Source of the DNA: an uncultured Clostridia bacterium
GTDB lineage: Bacteria > Bacillota > Clostridia > UBA1381
Assembly (NCBI GenBank): GCA_910585795.1
Contig: CAJUFV010000029.1
Location: 1 to 7,912, forward strand
DNA length: 7,912 nt
Direction of reading: 5' to 3'
Part shown: positions 1 to 6,853 of the stretch, one piece after another
Layout of the letters: each line of letters starts with the position of its first letter
Position numbering within the stretch: the first letter of the stretch is position 1
Notes under the pieces: generated by a model
Databases searched by the model: none
Told to the model about the DNA's origin: nothing
What the model saw: only the letters and a program-made list of their open reading frames with translations
Made by a program: the position numbers and the translations under genes

Positions 1-210
1 AAACACAGCATTAATCGCAGAACTGTAAGACATACCTTCAATCGCTTCCGCAGCTTTGGGAGTATATTTTTCATATAATGCTGAAATATTTTTATTTATA
101 GAGACAATATTGCTCTCTGTCAGCACATCCATTCTCTGAACATAGTCCCCTATACCACTCCCCGTTAAAAAATCTGAATATCTTTTTCTTAACATCTCAA
201 AACCTGTCAT
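1..210 (-). CDS. 5' end of an unidentified gene, possibly a family 8-type polysaccharide lyase (runs off the left edge)
   Basis: Seen: 70 codons are open without interruption from an ATG at 208-210 to the window edge. A GGAG ribosome binding site (219-222) lies 8 bases upstream, and a good promoter (251-280) lies about 40 bases upstream, so the start is well supported. The protein begins MTGFEMLRKRYSDFLTGSG and continues as a mostly helical, charged sequence with no signal peptide and no membrane segment. Inference: the pattern F-x-x-L-R-x-R-(Y/W)-x-x-x-L-T-G followed by helical sequence resembles the N-terminus of PL8 hyaluronate/xanthan/chondroitin-type lyases, which begin the alpha/alpha-toroid domain this way. 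If so, this would be a cytoplasmic form, which is unusual because most known PL8 enzymes are secreted. The match covers few residues, so the product should be treated as unknown. It shares its promoter architecture with the large secreted esterase next door, suggesting the same regulon. Confidence 0.6.
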   Translation of the reverse strand, partial: MTGFEMLRKRYSDFLTGSGIGDYVQRMDVLTESNIVSINKNISALYEKYTPKAAEAIEGMSYSSAINAVF

Positions 211-250
211 TCTTTATTCTCCGTTTCATTACATATCATATATCACTATA

Positions 251-302
251 ATTATACGTTAATAAGCCTTTAAATGTAAATGGGACATACTTTTTAAAAA
301 GT
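251..302 (-). promoter_or_regulatory. Promoter and palindromic operator-like box of the left-edge gene
   Basis: On the minus strand there is a -35 TTTACA (275-280), an 18-base spacer and a -10 TATAAT (251-256), placing the transcription start near 244 and giving a leader of about 34 bases before the ATG at 210. Eight bases upstream of the -35 lies a perfect 14-bp palindrome, ACTTTTTAAAAAGT (289-302). The same arrangement recurs upstream of the large esterase gene (5377-5428) with identical spacing. The palindrome could be a regulator site or an A/T-rich UP-like element; the duplicated layout favours a shared control site. Confidence 0.65.
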
Positions 303-323
303 TTTCCGCATACCTGCTTTAGC

Positions 324-368
324 AAAAAATCAAAGCCACAGACAAAACATAACTGCTTGCCTGTGGCC
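324..368 (-). terminator. Rho-independent terminator of the large secreted esterase gene
   Basis: Read on the minus strand, an 11-bp stem (357-367 pairing with 335-345, containing one G-U pair) encloses an 11-base loop and is followed by a T-rich run including six Ts (A6 at 324-329). It begins 15 bases after the stop codon at 383-385. The next gene on this strand has its own promoter further downstream, so the two genes appear to be transcribed separately. Confidence 0.85.
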
Positions 369-382
369 TGATTATAGAATTT

Positions 383-3300
383 TTATTCTAAAGAAGATGC
401 ATACACCGGCTTCATATCCTCAAGCGAATTCCAGTACATGGTTTTTACTCTCCCTTCTGTTACCGGAATTGCCTCAGAAACAGGAACATTTTCTGTTATT
501 GTAATTTCTTTCAATATATTACTTTCATCATATGTCGCAACAATCCGCACACATGTTTTATCATATGGATTGGGCGGCTCATTTTTTAGGTTATACACTA
601 TCGCATAAGCAGAAAACTTATTTGCGTGAATTAACACAGAATTATCAGTCACCAAATAATATTCCGTATCTGAAGAATTACTGCTCATAACCGAGGCAGT
701 ATCTCCGTGATATCGATATACCGATATATTCTCCTTATTCTCGGTATCAATCGGAACAATAATTGTAAGACCTGTTGTTATTTCTTCAAGCTCTGTTGTT
801 TTTTGAGATACTGACGCATCCATTTTATCATCAACGGTCACCGAAAGTGAAATGTCCATAAAATCAAGTTCTTTGAGTCCCGCTTCTTCCGCCAGTCCCT
901 TTATAGCCTGCTGTTCTTCATTATTTGTATTTTCTTCAATTTTATCCACAGTCATAGTTATCGTGATTTTTTTATTTTCATCTTCCGGATTTTCTTCTAT
1001 ATACTTTGCCGCAATCGCATCCGCGGCTTTCATAAAACCATCCGCGATTATTGACGGTGCGCCTTCTTTTATATTAACGACACTATTTACCCACTCCGAG
1101 GATAAATCAATGTTCTTTTCTATACCACTGCCTTTTACAAACAAACTATCAGTTATAGTACGTTCATCTGTTTTAATTTCAATCATGTACATACCGCTTT
1201 CAACATTGGTGAATACATAATCTCCATTAATATTAGTTATTACTGTATCAGACTTACCATCAACCCCTCTAATTATTACCTTTGCACCACCAATAGCTCC
1301 TATTTCATCTGTAATTTTTCCTATTACCGAATGTTCAGGAATTACCGTCGGCGTAGCCGTCGGTATTGCTGTCGGCATTTGTGTTGGTGCAGCCGTCGGT
1401 ATTGCTGTCGGCATTTGTGTTGGTGTAGCCGTCGGTATTGCTGTCGGCATTTGTGTTGGTGTAGCCGTTGGTGTTGCTGTCGGCATTTGTGTTGGTGTAG
1501 CCGTCGGTGTTGCTTCAATGCCTTTTTCTATATTAACAATATACTCAACAGGCAATACTGTTTTTGTGCCCAGAGACACATGTTGTTCTGTTGAAGTCGT
1601 TCCTTCCGAATCCGTTGCAATTGCATACATAGTATGTTTTCCTTCTGTAGCCTCATTCCATGTAATAGTATATATTCCATAGCTTTCTTTTTCTGCATCA
1701 CCTATTTTATTTCCATCCGCAAATACTTCAACCTTTGTAATATTATCATCCGCATCAAATGCCTTTACTGTGATGACAGCCTTTCCGTTTATCACATCTC
1801 CTGCTGTAATACATCTAATCATCGGCGTGAAATTTACAGTTTCCGTAAATGTCTCATCCTTATACTGATAACGGTCATTATCTGTTTTAAATGGCGCCAA
1901 TGGCAGTCCCGCACTATTTACCAAATTTAGAGTAGTTGTTTTTTGATTAGCAGCAAGCGCCGGAGTATCCTCAAATGCGTAACGTATTTTAGGCGTGCCT
2001 GTAACAGCAGATGTGTCGGCAACTATAGTATTACCCTCCAGCCTAACCACCGCGTCCACAAATATGCCATCATCCCCCGCAATTTTAAATCCTTTAGGAG
2101 CTTCTCCGTCTTTTGTCATAAGACCTTCATATACATCCTTGAAAGTAATAATCATATTACTACCGTCCATTGTATAAGAAACATAAGAAGGACTCTTATA
2201 TTTTATAGTATCATCTTTTGGATTTATAAAATGCAGAATTGCATTGGCTGTCCTTTCTACCAACGGAAGCTTGTCATCAGGATGTATTCCGACCGCATCC
2301 CCTGTGTCTATTGCGACTACCGTGGCAACATTTTCTATCTTTTCCGAAACATTCCATTCGGCCATACGAACCTCTACCGCTGTACGCAAAGCAGTCTTAT
2401 ACGATTTTGCATAATCAAATATCGGAAGCTGTATTATTGTAAAATCCATATTTTCATCTCTGAATGCGTCACGCATAGTATCTATATATTTCGTTAGCGC
2501 TTTTTCGTAGTTTTGATTTATATATGTATTTGCCTCACCCTGATACCAGACAACATGACCGATTGTATAATCTTTCCATGGAGCCACCATTCTATTATAA
2601 TGTGTAGTATTATTCTTTGCAATAATACTATAAAGATCCGGATCTGTATTATATGTGCCATTCGGTACCCACATATTAATATTGGTGCCGCCGACCGCAG
2701 CATAAATAAGTCCAACAGGGACTTCTTCCAGCAATGCATCATAAAGCTTTCTGCCTGTGCCAAAGCCAAACGCTGAAAAATACATTACCTCCTTCTGTGA
2801 AGCATTTACCCATCGTCCGGATGGAATATCTGTCTGAGGCGTATTTGATGTCAGACTATCCTGTTTAAAAAGATGAATATCTTCATAATCCTTATCTAAA
2901 AGTCCCTGAAGCGACGGAAACTGAAACATATGATAAGCCATATTGGACTGTCCATTACAAAGGATGAGTTCTCCTATCGATGCATTATATGATGTTACTG
3001 TTGTACCGTCAGTAATTGTGAAATCAGTGTTTTTTGACGCGCTCAGCGGTTCAAGAATAATTTCAAATGTTCCCTTATCGGCTGTCGCCTTCCCTGTTTT
3101 TCCTCCTACAGACACCGTAATTTCGGCTCCGTCGTTTGCCTGTCCTGCAATTCTCACCGGCCTGTTTCTCTGTAAAAGCATACCATTTTCATACATTACC
3201 GGAAGCGCGTAATCCGCCATTACAATCTCAACTGTTTCAGAAAAGCCCTCTGTACCGTCTGAGCTTATTGATTTTGCTACAACAGTATGTTTACCGGGTG

Positions 3301-5332
3301 CAATGTCTAATTTTGTAAAAGAATATGATGCGTCAGTTGTCTCATACTTTTTTTCTCCGTCAATATAAAATTCGGTCTTTGTTATATTGTTGCCCCTCGA
3401 GTCATCCGCATTACCAATAAACTCAACCGCTGAACTATTCAGATATGTTCTTCCTTGCGGAGATGACATTACAGAGGTGACATACGATGACTGTTCATGC
3501 GATATTGAAAGATTATCAATATATGTTGTTCCAGGTTCATCTTTATTTGCGCTTCCTTTATATGATATTTCAGCATTTGACGTAAATGAAAAACTATTAG
3601 CATTTTTCGGTGTAATGCTACCCAACATTTTGTCATCAAGATAATATGATATTGTATCATTTTCAAAATCCAGTTTTACAGCTACATGATACCATTTCCC
3701 TGCTTCATATAAAATTTCTTGCCCGTCATCTCCCGTAAAATACTGTATTCCGGTTTCCGTGAAACAACCTATTTTACGATTATTGTCAAATACCAGATTA
3801 TCAACAGGTCCTGTAGTTCTGTAAGATGCGATAAATCTTTTTTCTGTTGTTGTTGTAAAAGCAACATCCATTTCAGCAACCAGATTATCAACAGGCCTGT
3901 TCAAATTGTTTAGATTACTTAGAAGTCTTACTGTTTCTCCGCCTTTAGACGATGAATGAATTGCAAAATGATAATCCTCCCGCGCGCTTCCGTAAAGTCC
4001 GTGCTCACTTGTAACAGTACCGTTATAGTAGCCTACTGTCGGGGGATTTGCTCCTGTAAAATTGATTTTGTTTGAACTGCTAAATACTTCATCTGATATA
4101 AATTCATTAAAATCATAACTCCATTTTTCTGCCCATACTGTGCCCTCCGGCAATTCCGGTCTCAATATAGGTCTTAACGTAGCCGTAGCCGTTGGTGCCG
4201 GTGTCGGCGTAACTACCGGCGCAGCCGTCGGTGTCGGTGTCGGCATAACTACCGGCGTAGTCGTTGGTGCCGGTGTCGGCGTAACTACTGGCGCAGCCGT
4301 CGGATCAACACCAACGCCGCAAACCGTATATGTACCGTCACCATTATCAATGCTTTCATAATTTTCAATATCCTTAATATAGGACGACGGATTAAAGGAA
4401 AATGTACCGCCAGTTACCGCTATTTCTGTTTTAGTGTTAGCCGGCTTTGTAAAACCAATAGATGACTTGAAAATTCCGCCTGTTATATTTATTACAGGCG
4501 CCGACGTTGTTGTAGCCTCATCTCCATCAAGAATGCTATAACCTCCTGCATTTGTATTTTCAAATGTACCGCCGTTTATTGTCAGTGTTCCGCTATATCC
4601 TTTCGCATTGTTTATTACTCCACGTTTACTATTCGGATTTGTAAAGGTCCCTCCATTTATTGTAACTGTGCTTGCCCCTGAGACAACAATACTGCTCATT
4701 GTTCCGTTATAATTAAATGTTCCGTCATTTATCGTAACAGCAGCTCCGCTTGTGCTCACAGCATATCCTGTATAGCTTTTATCACCGTTTATAACCGCGC
4801 TTTCAATATTGAGCGTACCGTTTGCTCCTCCATTTATCGCATATGTTCCGCCATTAATTACCGCGTTATCCTTTAGATTTACAACGGCTCCCGCAGCGTT
4901 CAGCATAATTGCCTGTGCTGCGGCGTCAATCTCCGCTCCCTCAATATTAAGAGCAACATTTTTATACGCGCACTTTATGCCATATGATGTGACTGTATTA
5001 GTATTTTTAATAGCGCCTTTCACTGCTCCTGTATCTACTATTGTCAGATCATGTACCATTTCTATCACAGAGCTTGCATTTGAAGTCAGTGTATGTCCAT
5101 TCAGATCCAATGTCATAACGCCTGCTGTTTTTACACCCGATGTAGTTGTTATATCACTATTTAAACGGATATAGCCTTTCTTAACAGCACTTACCCATTC
5201 ATCTGCTGACGACACAATATATGGATCACTCTCCGTACCGCTTCCGTTATCAGCAGCATATGTAACACTCAGTCCAGCAAATATGCTTGTACATATGGTT
5301 AGAATAACAAGCAAAGAAATCAATTTTTTCAT
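383..5332 (-). CDS. Giant secreted multidomain sialate O-acetylesterase-like (SASA/SGNH) carbohydrate esterase with a beta-helix N-terminus
   Basis: A 1649-residue exported protein whose likely role is removing acetyl esters from an extracellular glycan. Start: ATG at 5332 with GGGGAG (5339-5344) six bases upstream. Layout by residue: signal peptide 1-26 (cut after TYA); right-handed beta-helix 27-340 with T-I-N-G-G-T-F rungs at about 199, 223, 250, 281 and 304; Pro/Thr linker 343-398; LamG-like domain 402-613; Ig-like 620-705; SIAE/SASA region 709-1152; Ig-like 1165-1255; Pro/Thr repeat linker 1273-1332; carboxypeptidase-regulatory-like domain 1335-1410; uncharacterised beta-rich domain 1411-1585; final module 1595-1649 with YWNSLEDMKP. 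The esterase keeps its family blocks: GQSNM (nucleophile Ser796), GGTNINMW (881-888), WYQGEAN (929-935), GIHPDDK (His1017), and the trailing NLVNSAGLPLAPFKTD. Known: related proteins include CE6/CE20-type acetylesterases. Substrate (pectin, hemicellulose or sialylated glycan) is not visible. There is no LPxTG motif, SLH domain or dockerin, so how it is retained is unknown. Confidence 0.93.
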   Translation of the reverse strand: MKKLISLLVILTICTSIFAGLSVTYAADNGSGTESDPYIVSSADEWVSAVKKGYIRLNSDITTTSGVKTAGVMTLDLNGHTLTSNASSVIEMVHDLTIVDTGAVKGAIKNTNTVTSYGIKCAYKNVALNIEGAEIDAAAQAIMLNAAGAVVNLKDNAVINGGTYAINGGANGTLNIESAVINGDKSYTGYAVSTSGAAVTINDGTFNYNGTMSSIVVSGASTVTINGGTFTNPNSKRGVINNAKGYSGTLTINGGTFENTNAGGYSILDGDEATTTSAPVINITGGIFKSSIGFTKPANTKTEIAVTGGTFSFNPSSYIKDIENYESIDNGDGTYTVCGVGVDPTAAPVVTPTPAPTTTPVVMPTPTPTAAPVVTPTPAPTATATLRPILRPELPEGTVWAEKWSYDFNEFISDEVFSSSNKINFTGANPPTVGYYNGTVTSEHGLYGSAREDYHFAIHSSSKGGETVRLLSNLNNLNRPVDNLVAEMDVAFTTTTEKRFIASYRTTGPVDNLVFDNNRKIGCFTETGIQYFTGDDGQEILYEAGKWYHVAVKLDFENDTISYYLDDKMLGSITPKNANSFSFTSNAEISYKGSANKDEPGTTYIDNLSISHEQSSYVTSVMSSPQGRTYLNSSAVEFIGNADDSRGNNITKTEFYIDGEKKYETTDASYSFTKLDIAPGKHTVVAKSISSDGTEGFSETVEIVMADYALPVMYENGMLLQRNRPVRIAGQANDGAEITVSVGGKTGKATADKGTFEIILEPLSASKNTDFTITDGTTVTSYNASIGELILCNGQSNMAYHMFQFPSLQGLLDKDYEDIHLFKQDSLTSNTPQTDIPSGRWVNASQKEVMYFSAFGFGTGRKLYDALLEEVPVGLIYAAVGGTNINMWVPNGTYNTDPDLYSIIAKNNTTHYNRMVAPWKDYTIGHVVWYQGEANTYINQNYEKALTKYIDTMRDAFRDENMDFTIIQLPIFDYAKSYKTALRTAVEVRMAEWNVSEKIENVATVVAIDTGDAVGIHPDDKLPLVERTANAILHFINPKDDTIKYKSPSYVSYTMDGSNMIITFKDVYEGLMTKDGEAPKGFKIAGDDGIFVDAVVRLEGNTIVADTSAVTGTPKIRYAFEDTPALAANQKTTTLNLVNSAGLPLAPFKTDNDRYQYKDETFTETVNFTPMIRCITAGDVINGKAVITVKAFDADDNITKVEVFADGNKIGDAEKESYGIYTITWNEATEGKHTMYAIATDSEGTTSTEQHVSLGTKTVLPVEYIVNIEKGIEATPTATPTQMPTATPTATPTQMPTAIPTATPTQMPTAIPTAAPTQMPTAIPTATPTVIPEHSVIGKITDEIGAIGGAKVIIRGVDGKSDTVITNINGDYVFTNVESGMYMIEIKTDERTITDSLFVKGSGIEKNIDLSSEWVNSVVNIKEGAPSIIADGFMKAADAIAAKYIEENPEDENKKITITMTVDKIEENTNNEEQQAIKGLAEEAGLKELDFMDISLSVTVDDKMDASVSQKTTELEEITTGLTIIVPIDTENKENISVYRYHGDTASVMSSNSSDTEYYLVTDNSVLIHANKFSAYAIVYNLKNEPPNPYDKTCVRIVATYDESNILKEITITENVPVSEAIPVTEGRVKTMYWNSLEDMKPVYASSLE
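1353..1514. repeat. 36-bp tandem repeat (4.5 copies) encoding a Pro/Thr linker
   Basis: Four consecutive 36-base units (1353-1388, 1389-1424, 1425-1460, 1461-1496) and half a fifth lie inside the esterase gene and encode 12-residue units of the type TPTQMPTAIPTA. The first three units differ at a single base; the fourth has two further changes. This near-identity suggests recent copying by slippage or unequal recombination. Copy changes stay in frame and only lengthen or shorten the linker between the second Ig-like domain and the carboxypeptidase-regulatory-like domain. Confidence 0.92.
4188..4303. repeat. 36-bp tandem repeat (about 3.2 copies) encoding the first Pro/Thr linker
   Basis: Three 36-base units (4188-4223, 4224-4259, 4260-4295) and a partial fourth encode TPTPAPTTTPVV-like 12-residue units linking the beta-helix domain to the LamG-like domain. 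The units are more diverged from one another than those at 1353-1514 and differ in sequence from them, but the unit length is the same. Confidence 0.85.
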
Positions 5333-5376
5333 TTAAAACTCCCCTTCCTCAAAATACACTTCTCTATTTTATTATA

Positions 5377-5428
5377 ATTATACTCAAAAACAAGGTTACA
5401 AGTAAATGAGGTAGACTTGTTAAAAAGT
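5377..5428 (-). promoter_or_regulatory. Promoter and operator-like box of the large esterase gene (copy of the module at 251-302)
   Basis: On the minus strand there is a -35 TTTACT (5401-5406), an 18-base spacer and a -10 TATAAT (5377-5382), with transcription expected from about 5370 and a leader of about 38 bases. Eight bases upstream of the -35 is ACTTTTTAACAAGT (5415-5428), a 14-bp palindrome with one mismatched pair. By hand count this block matches the one at 251-302 at about 36 of 52 positions without gaps; the -35 side, including the shared CATTTAC, is most conserved and the spacer least. Confidence 0.7.
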
Positions 5429-5480
5429 TTCCCCCACTTAAATCCAGCAATAAAACCATACTTAAAAAAAATTTACGTCA

Positions 5481-5509
5481 TTGTTTTAATTTTTTATATA
5501 CAGTATAAT
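5481..5509 (+). promoter_or_regulatory. Sigma-A-type promoter of manA
   Basis: TTGTTT (5481-5486), a 17-base spacer and a perfect TATAAT (5504-5509) point toward manA. The predicted start near 5516 leaves a leader of about 145 bases before the ATG at 5661, longer than needed for translation alone. The region upstream of the -35 is A-rich. Confidence 0.7.
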
Positions 5510-5564
5510 CCGCATATAAGAGAACAATATTGAATTTATTTAAACCGTTATACTAAACTGTATA
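5497..5564. promoter_or_regulatory. Possible paired operator: two TATAC...GTATA dyads at the manA promoter
   Basis: TATAC-A-GTATA (5497-5507) overlaps the manA -10 box, and TATAC-N6-GTATA (5549-5564) lies in the early leader. The same half-sites recur with different spacing (1 and 6 bases). This could be a repressor site, but the sequence is very A/T-rich and such dyads can occur by chance. Confidence 0.2.
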
Positions 5565-5660
5565 TATTATATAAAAACACATTACACCACATATAAACAC
5601 GATTTTTACAATGAGGTCTGAAAATTCATTGCAGAATACTATGAACAGGAGAATTATTTA

Positions 5661-6596
5661 ATGAGCAAGAATATTATATTCCTCAATCCCATATTTAAAG
5701 AAACTATATGGGGAGGCAACAAATTAAAGCAGTTTGGATACAGCATACCATCTGACACTATCGGTGAATGCTGGGGCATAAGCGCGCATAAAAACGGCGA
5801 CTGTACAATTTGCGGAGGCGAATACAAAGGTATGACTCTGAGCCAATTGTGGAATTCTCACCGTGATCTTTTCGGCAACTGTGAGGGTGACTGCTTTCCG
5901 CTTTTAGTTAAAATCATTGACGCAAAAAAAGACCTAAGTATTCAAGTCCATCCTGACGACCGTTATGCTATGAAACATGAAAATGGTTCTCTTGGCAAGA
6001 CAGAATGCTGGTATGTTCTGGATTGTGAAAAAAATTCTACAATAATAATCGGTCACAACGCTAAAAATTCTATTGAAGTTGAAAATATGATCACGGGCAG
6101 ACACTGGAAAGAATTTATCCGTGAAATTCCTGTTCACAAAGGCGATTTTTTTCAAATTGAGCCCGGCTGTGTTCATGCGATAAAAGGAGGCACGCTTATT
6201 CTTGAAACGCAGCAAAACAGTGATATTACATACAGAGTATATGATTATGACCGGCTTTCAAACGGTCAGCCCCGTAATCTTCACATCAAACAAAGTATTG
6301 ATGTAATACAAGCTCCGTTCAAAGAAAGCAGCTATGAAAGAACAATTTCTTTTGGTCTTGATTACACTTGTGAAAAACTTATTGAATGCCCGTTATATTG
6401 CGTTGAAAGTTTGAAAATAAGCGGCAGTGCACAAATTCCGCAGACGCATTCTTTTATGAATATGAGCGTAATCAGCGGTGAAGGGACTATTAACAATATA
6501 GCAATCAAAAAGGGAACGCATTTCATACTCCCATATAACTACGGAAACATAGAATTTAAAGGAGATATGCAGATAATAACATCTTATATACAATGA
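5661..6596 (+). CDS. manA: Mannose-6-phosphate isomerase, class I (phosphomannose isomerase)
   Basis: Catalyses the zinc-dependent interconversion of mannose-6-phosphate and fructose-6-phosphate in the cytoplasm, linking mannose use to glycolysis and, in reverse, supplying mannose for activated sugars. The 311-residue protein has the short length usual for Firmicute type I enzymes. Visible family features: the opening IFKETIWGGNKL (11-22), GECWGISAH (35-43), the zinc-site segment SIQVHPDD (Gln95, His97), GKTECWYVLD with Glu115, EPGCVHAIKGG with His172, and YRVYDYDR with the expected active-site Arg192. All four zinc ligands are present and the frame is intact, so it should be active. The ATG at 5661 has AGGAG (5647-5651) nine bases upstream. 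It is divergently transcribed from the esterase gene. It was followed after ten bases by a DUF2264 gene, now decayed, so it probably headed a two-gene operon. Confidence 0.95.
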   Translation: MSKNIIFLNPIFKETIWGGNKLKQFGYSIPSDTIGECWGISAHKNGDCTICGGEYKGMTLSQLWNSHRDLFGNCEGDCFPLLVKIIDAKKDLSIQVHPDDRYAMKHENGSLGKTECWYVLDCEKNSTIIIGHNAKNSIEVENMITGRHWKEFIREIPVHKGDFFQIEPGCVHAIKGGTLILETQQNSDITYRVYDYDRLSNGQPRNLHIKQSIDVIQAPFKESSYERTISFGLDYTCEKLIECPLYCVESLKISGSAQIPQTHSFMNMSVISGEGTINNIAIKKGTHFILPYNYGNIEFKGDMQIITSYIQ

Positions 6597-6606
6597 GGAT
6601 ACATCA

Positions 6607-6853
6607 ATGAATTATAATAAAGAATATTTTACAGGTCTTCTTAGAGACATCATACTTCCCTAAAAAAATACTATTCATTCAAATTCGCCAATCTGTATCT
6701 CGGACATACGGGGCTGCATACGAAGACTGTACTATTCCTATGGAGAGCTTTGCAAGAGTTCTTTGGGGAATTGTACCTTTATGGGCAGGCGGTGGTGATA
6801 TTGACGGTTTTTCCGATATATACACTAAAGGTCTTAGCGCAGGAACAAATCCG
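6607..6853 (+). pseudogene. N-terminal stub of a DUF2264-family gene, frameshifted and truncated
   Basis: Starting at ATG 6607, with GAGGA (6595-6599) overlapping the manA stop, translation gives MNYNKEYFTGLLRDIILP and stops at 6661. Shifting frame at the T-A7 run (6661-6668) continues as KKYYSFKFANLYLGHTG. A second shift at the G-run (6710-6713) continues as AAYEDCTIPMESFARVLWG, then WAGGG and DIYTKGLSAGTNP. Joined, these match the first 80 or so residues of DUF2264 proteins, which show a PLKxYYS, LGxTGxxY, ExFARPLWGL, GLANGTDP pattern. Both shifts fit single-base losses next to short homopolymers. The similarity ends at about 6853, where an IS21 transposase fragment takes over; the rest of a protein that is normally several hundred residues long is missing. 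DUF2264 is uncharacterised; the gene's place behind manA suggests a carbohydrate-linked role. Confidence 0.8.

Larger units (their letters stand above)
5333..5660. other. Divergent intergenic control region between the esterase gene and manA
   Basis: This 328-base A/T-rich gap contains, from left to right, the esterase ribosome binding site (5339-5344), the esterase promoter module on the minus strand (5377-5428), the manA promoter on the plus strand (5481-5509), a leader of about 145 bases with A/T-rich dyads, and the manA ribosome binding site AGGAG (5647-5651). The two promoters point away from each other and do not overlap. I see no convincing gene or RNA element in it. Confidence 0.8.

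Noticed and set aside
1014..1021. Possible missing catalytic Asp in the esterase (GDAVGIHPDDK has no Asp two or three residues before the His); numbers here are residues
   Set aside because: The residues just before the IHP motif vary across this family as I recall it, and nearby Asp1009 or Asp1012 could serve; without an alignment or model I cannot claim inactivation.
1331..1594. Cys/Arg-rich repetitive open frame on the plus strand
   Set aside because: Antisense shadow of the second Pro/Thr repeat linker; the Cys-Arg periodicity simply mirrors the 36-bp unit.
852..2776. Several plus-strand open frames of 60-184 codons across the esterase gene
   Set aside because: All lie inside a continuous 1649-codon minus-strand gene with recognisable domains throughout; their translations match nothing I know and they have no convincing start signals.
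4140..4361. Gly/Val-rich open frame on the plus strand opposite the first linker
   Set aside because: It is the antisense reading of the 36-bp Pro/Thr repeat; its low complexity comes from the repeat and it has no ribosome binding site.
4490..5100. Recurrent short similar segments that might suggest a DNA repeat or array
   Set aside because: They encode the successive T-I-N-G-G-T-F beta-helix rungs; spacing is irregular and the identity is at protein level, so this is not a CRISPR or satellite.
5934..6593. Minus-strand open frames opposite manA
   Set aside because: manA is intact with all zinc ligands; these are shadows without start signals.
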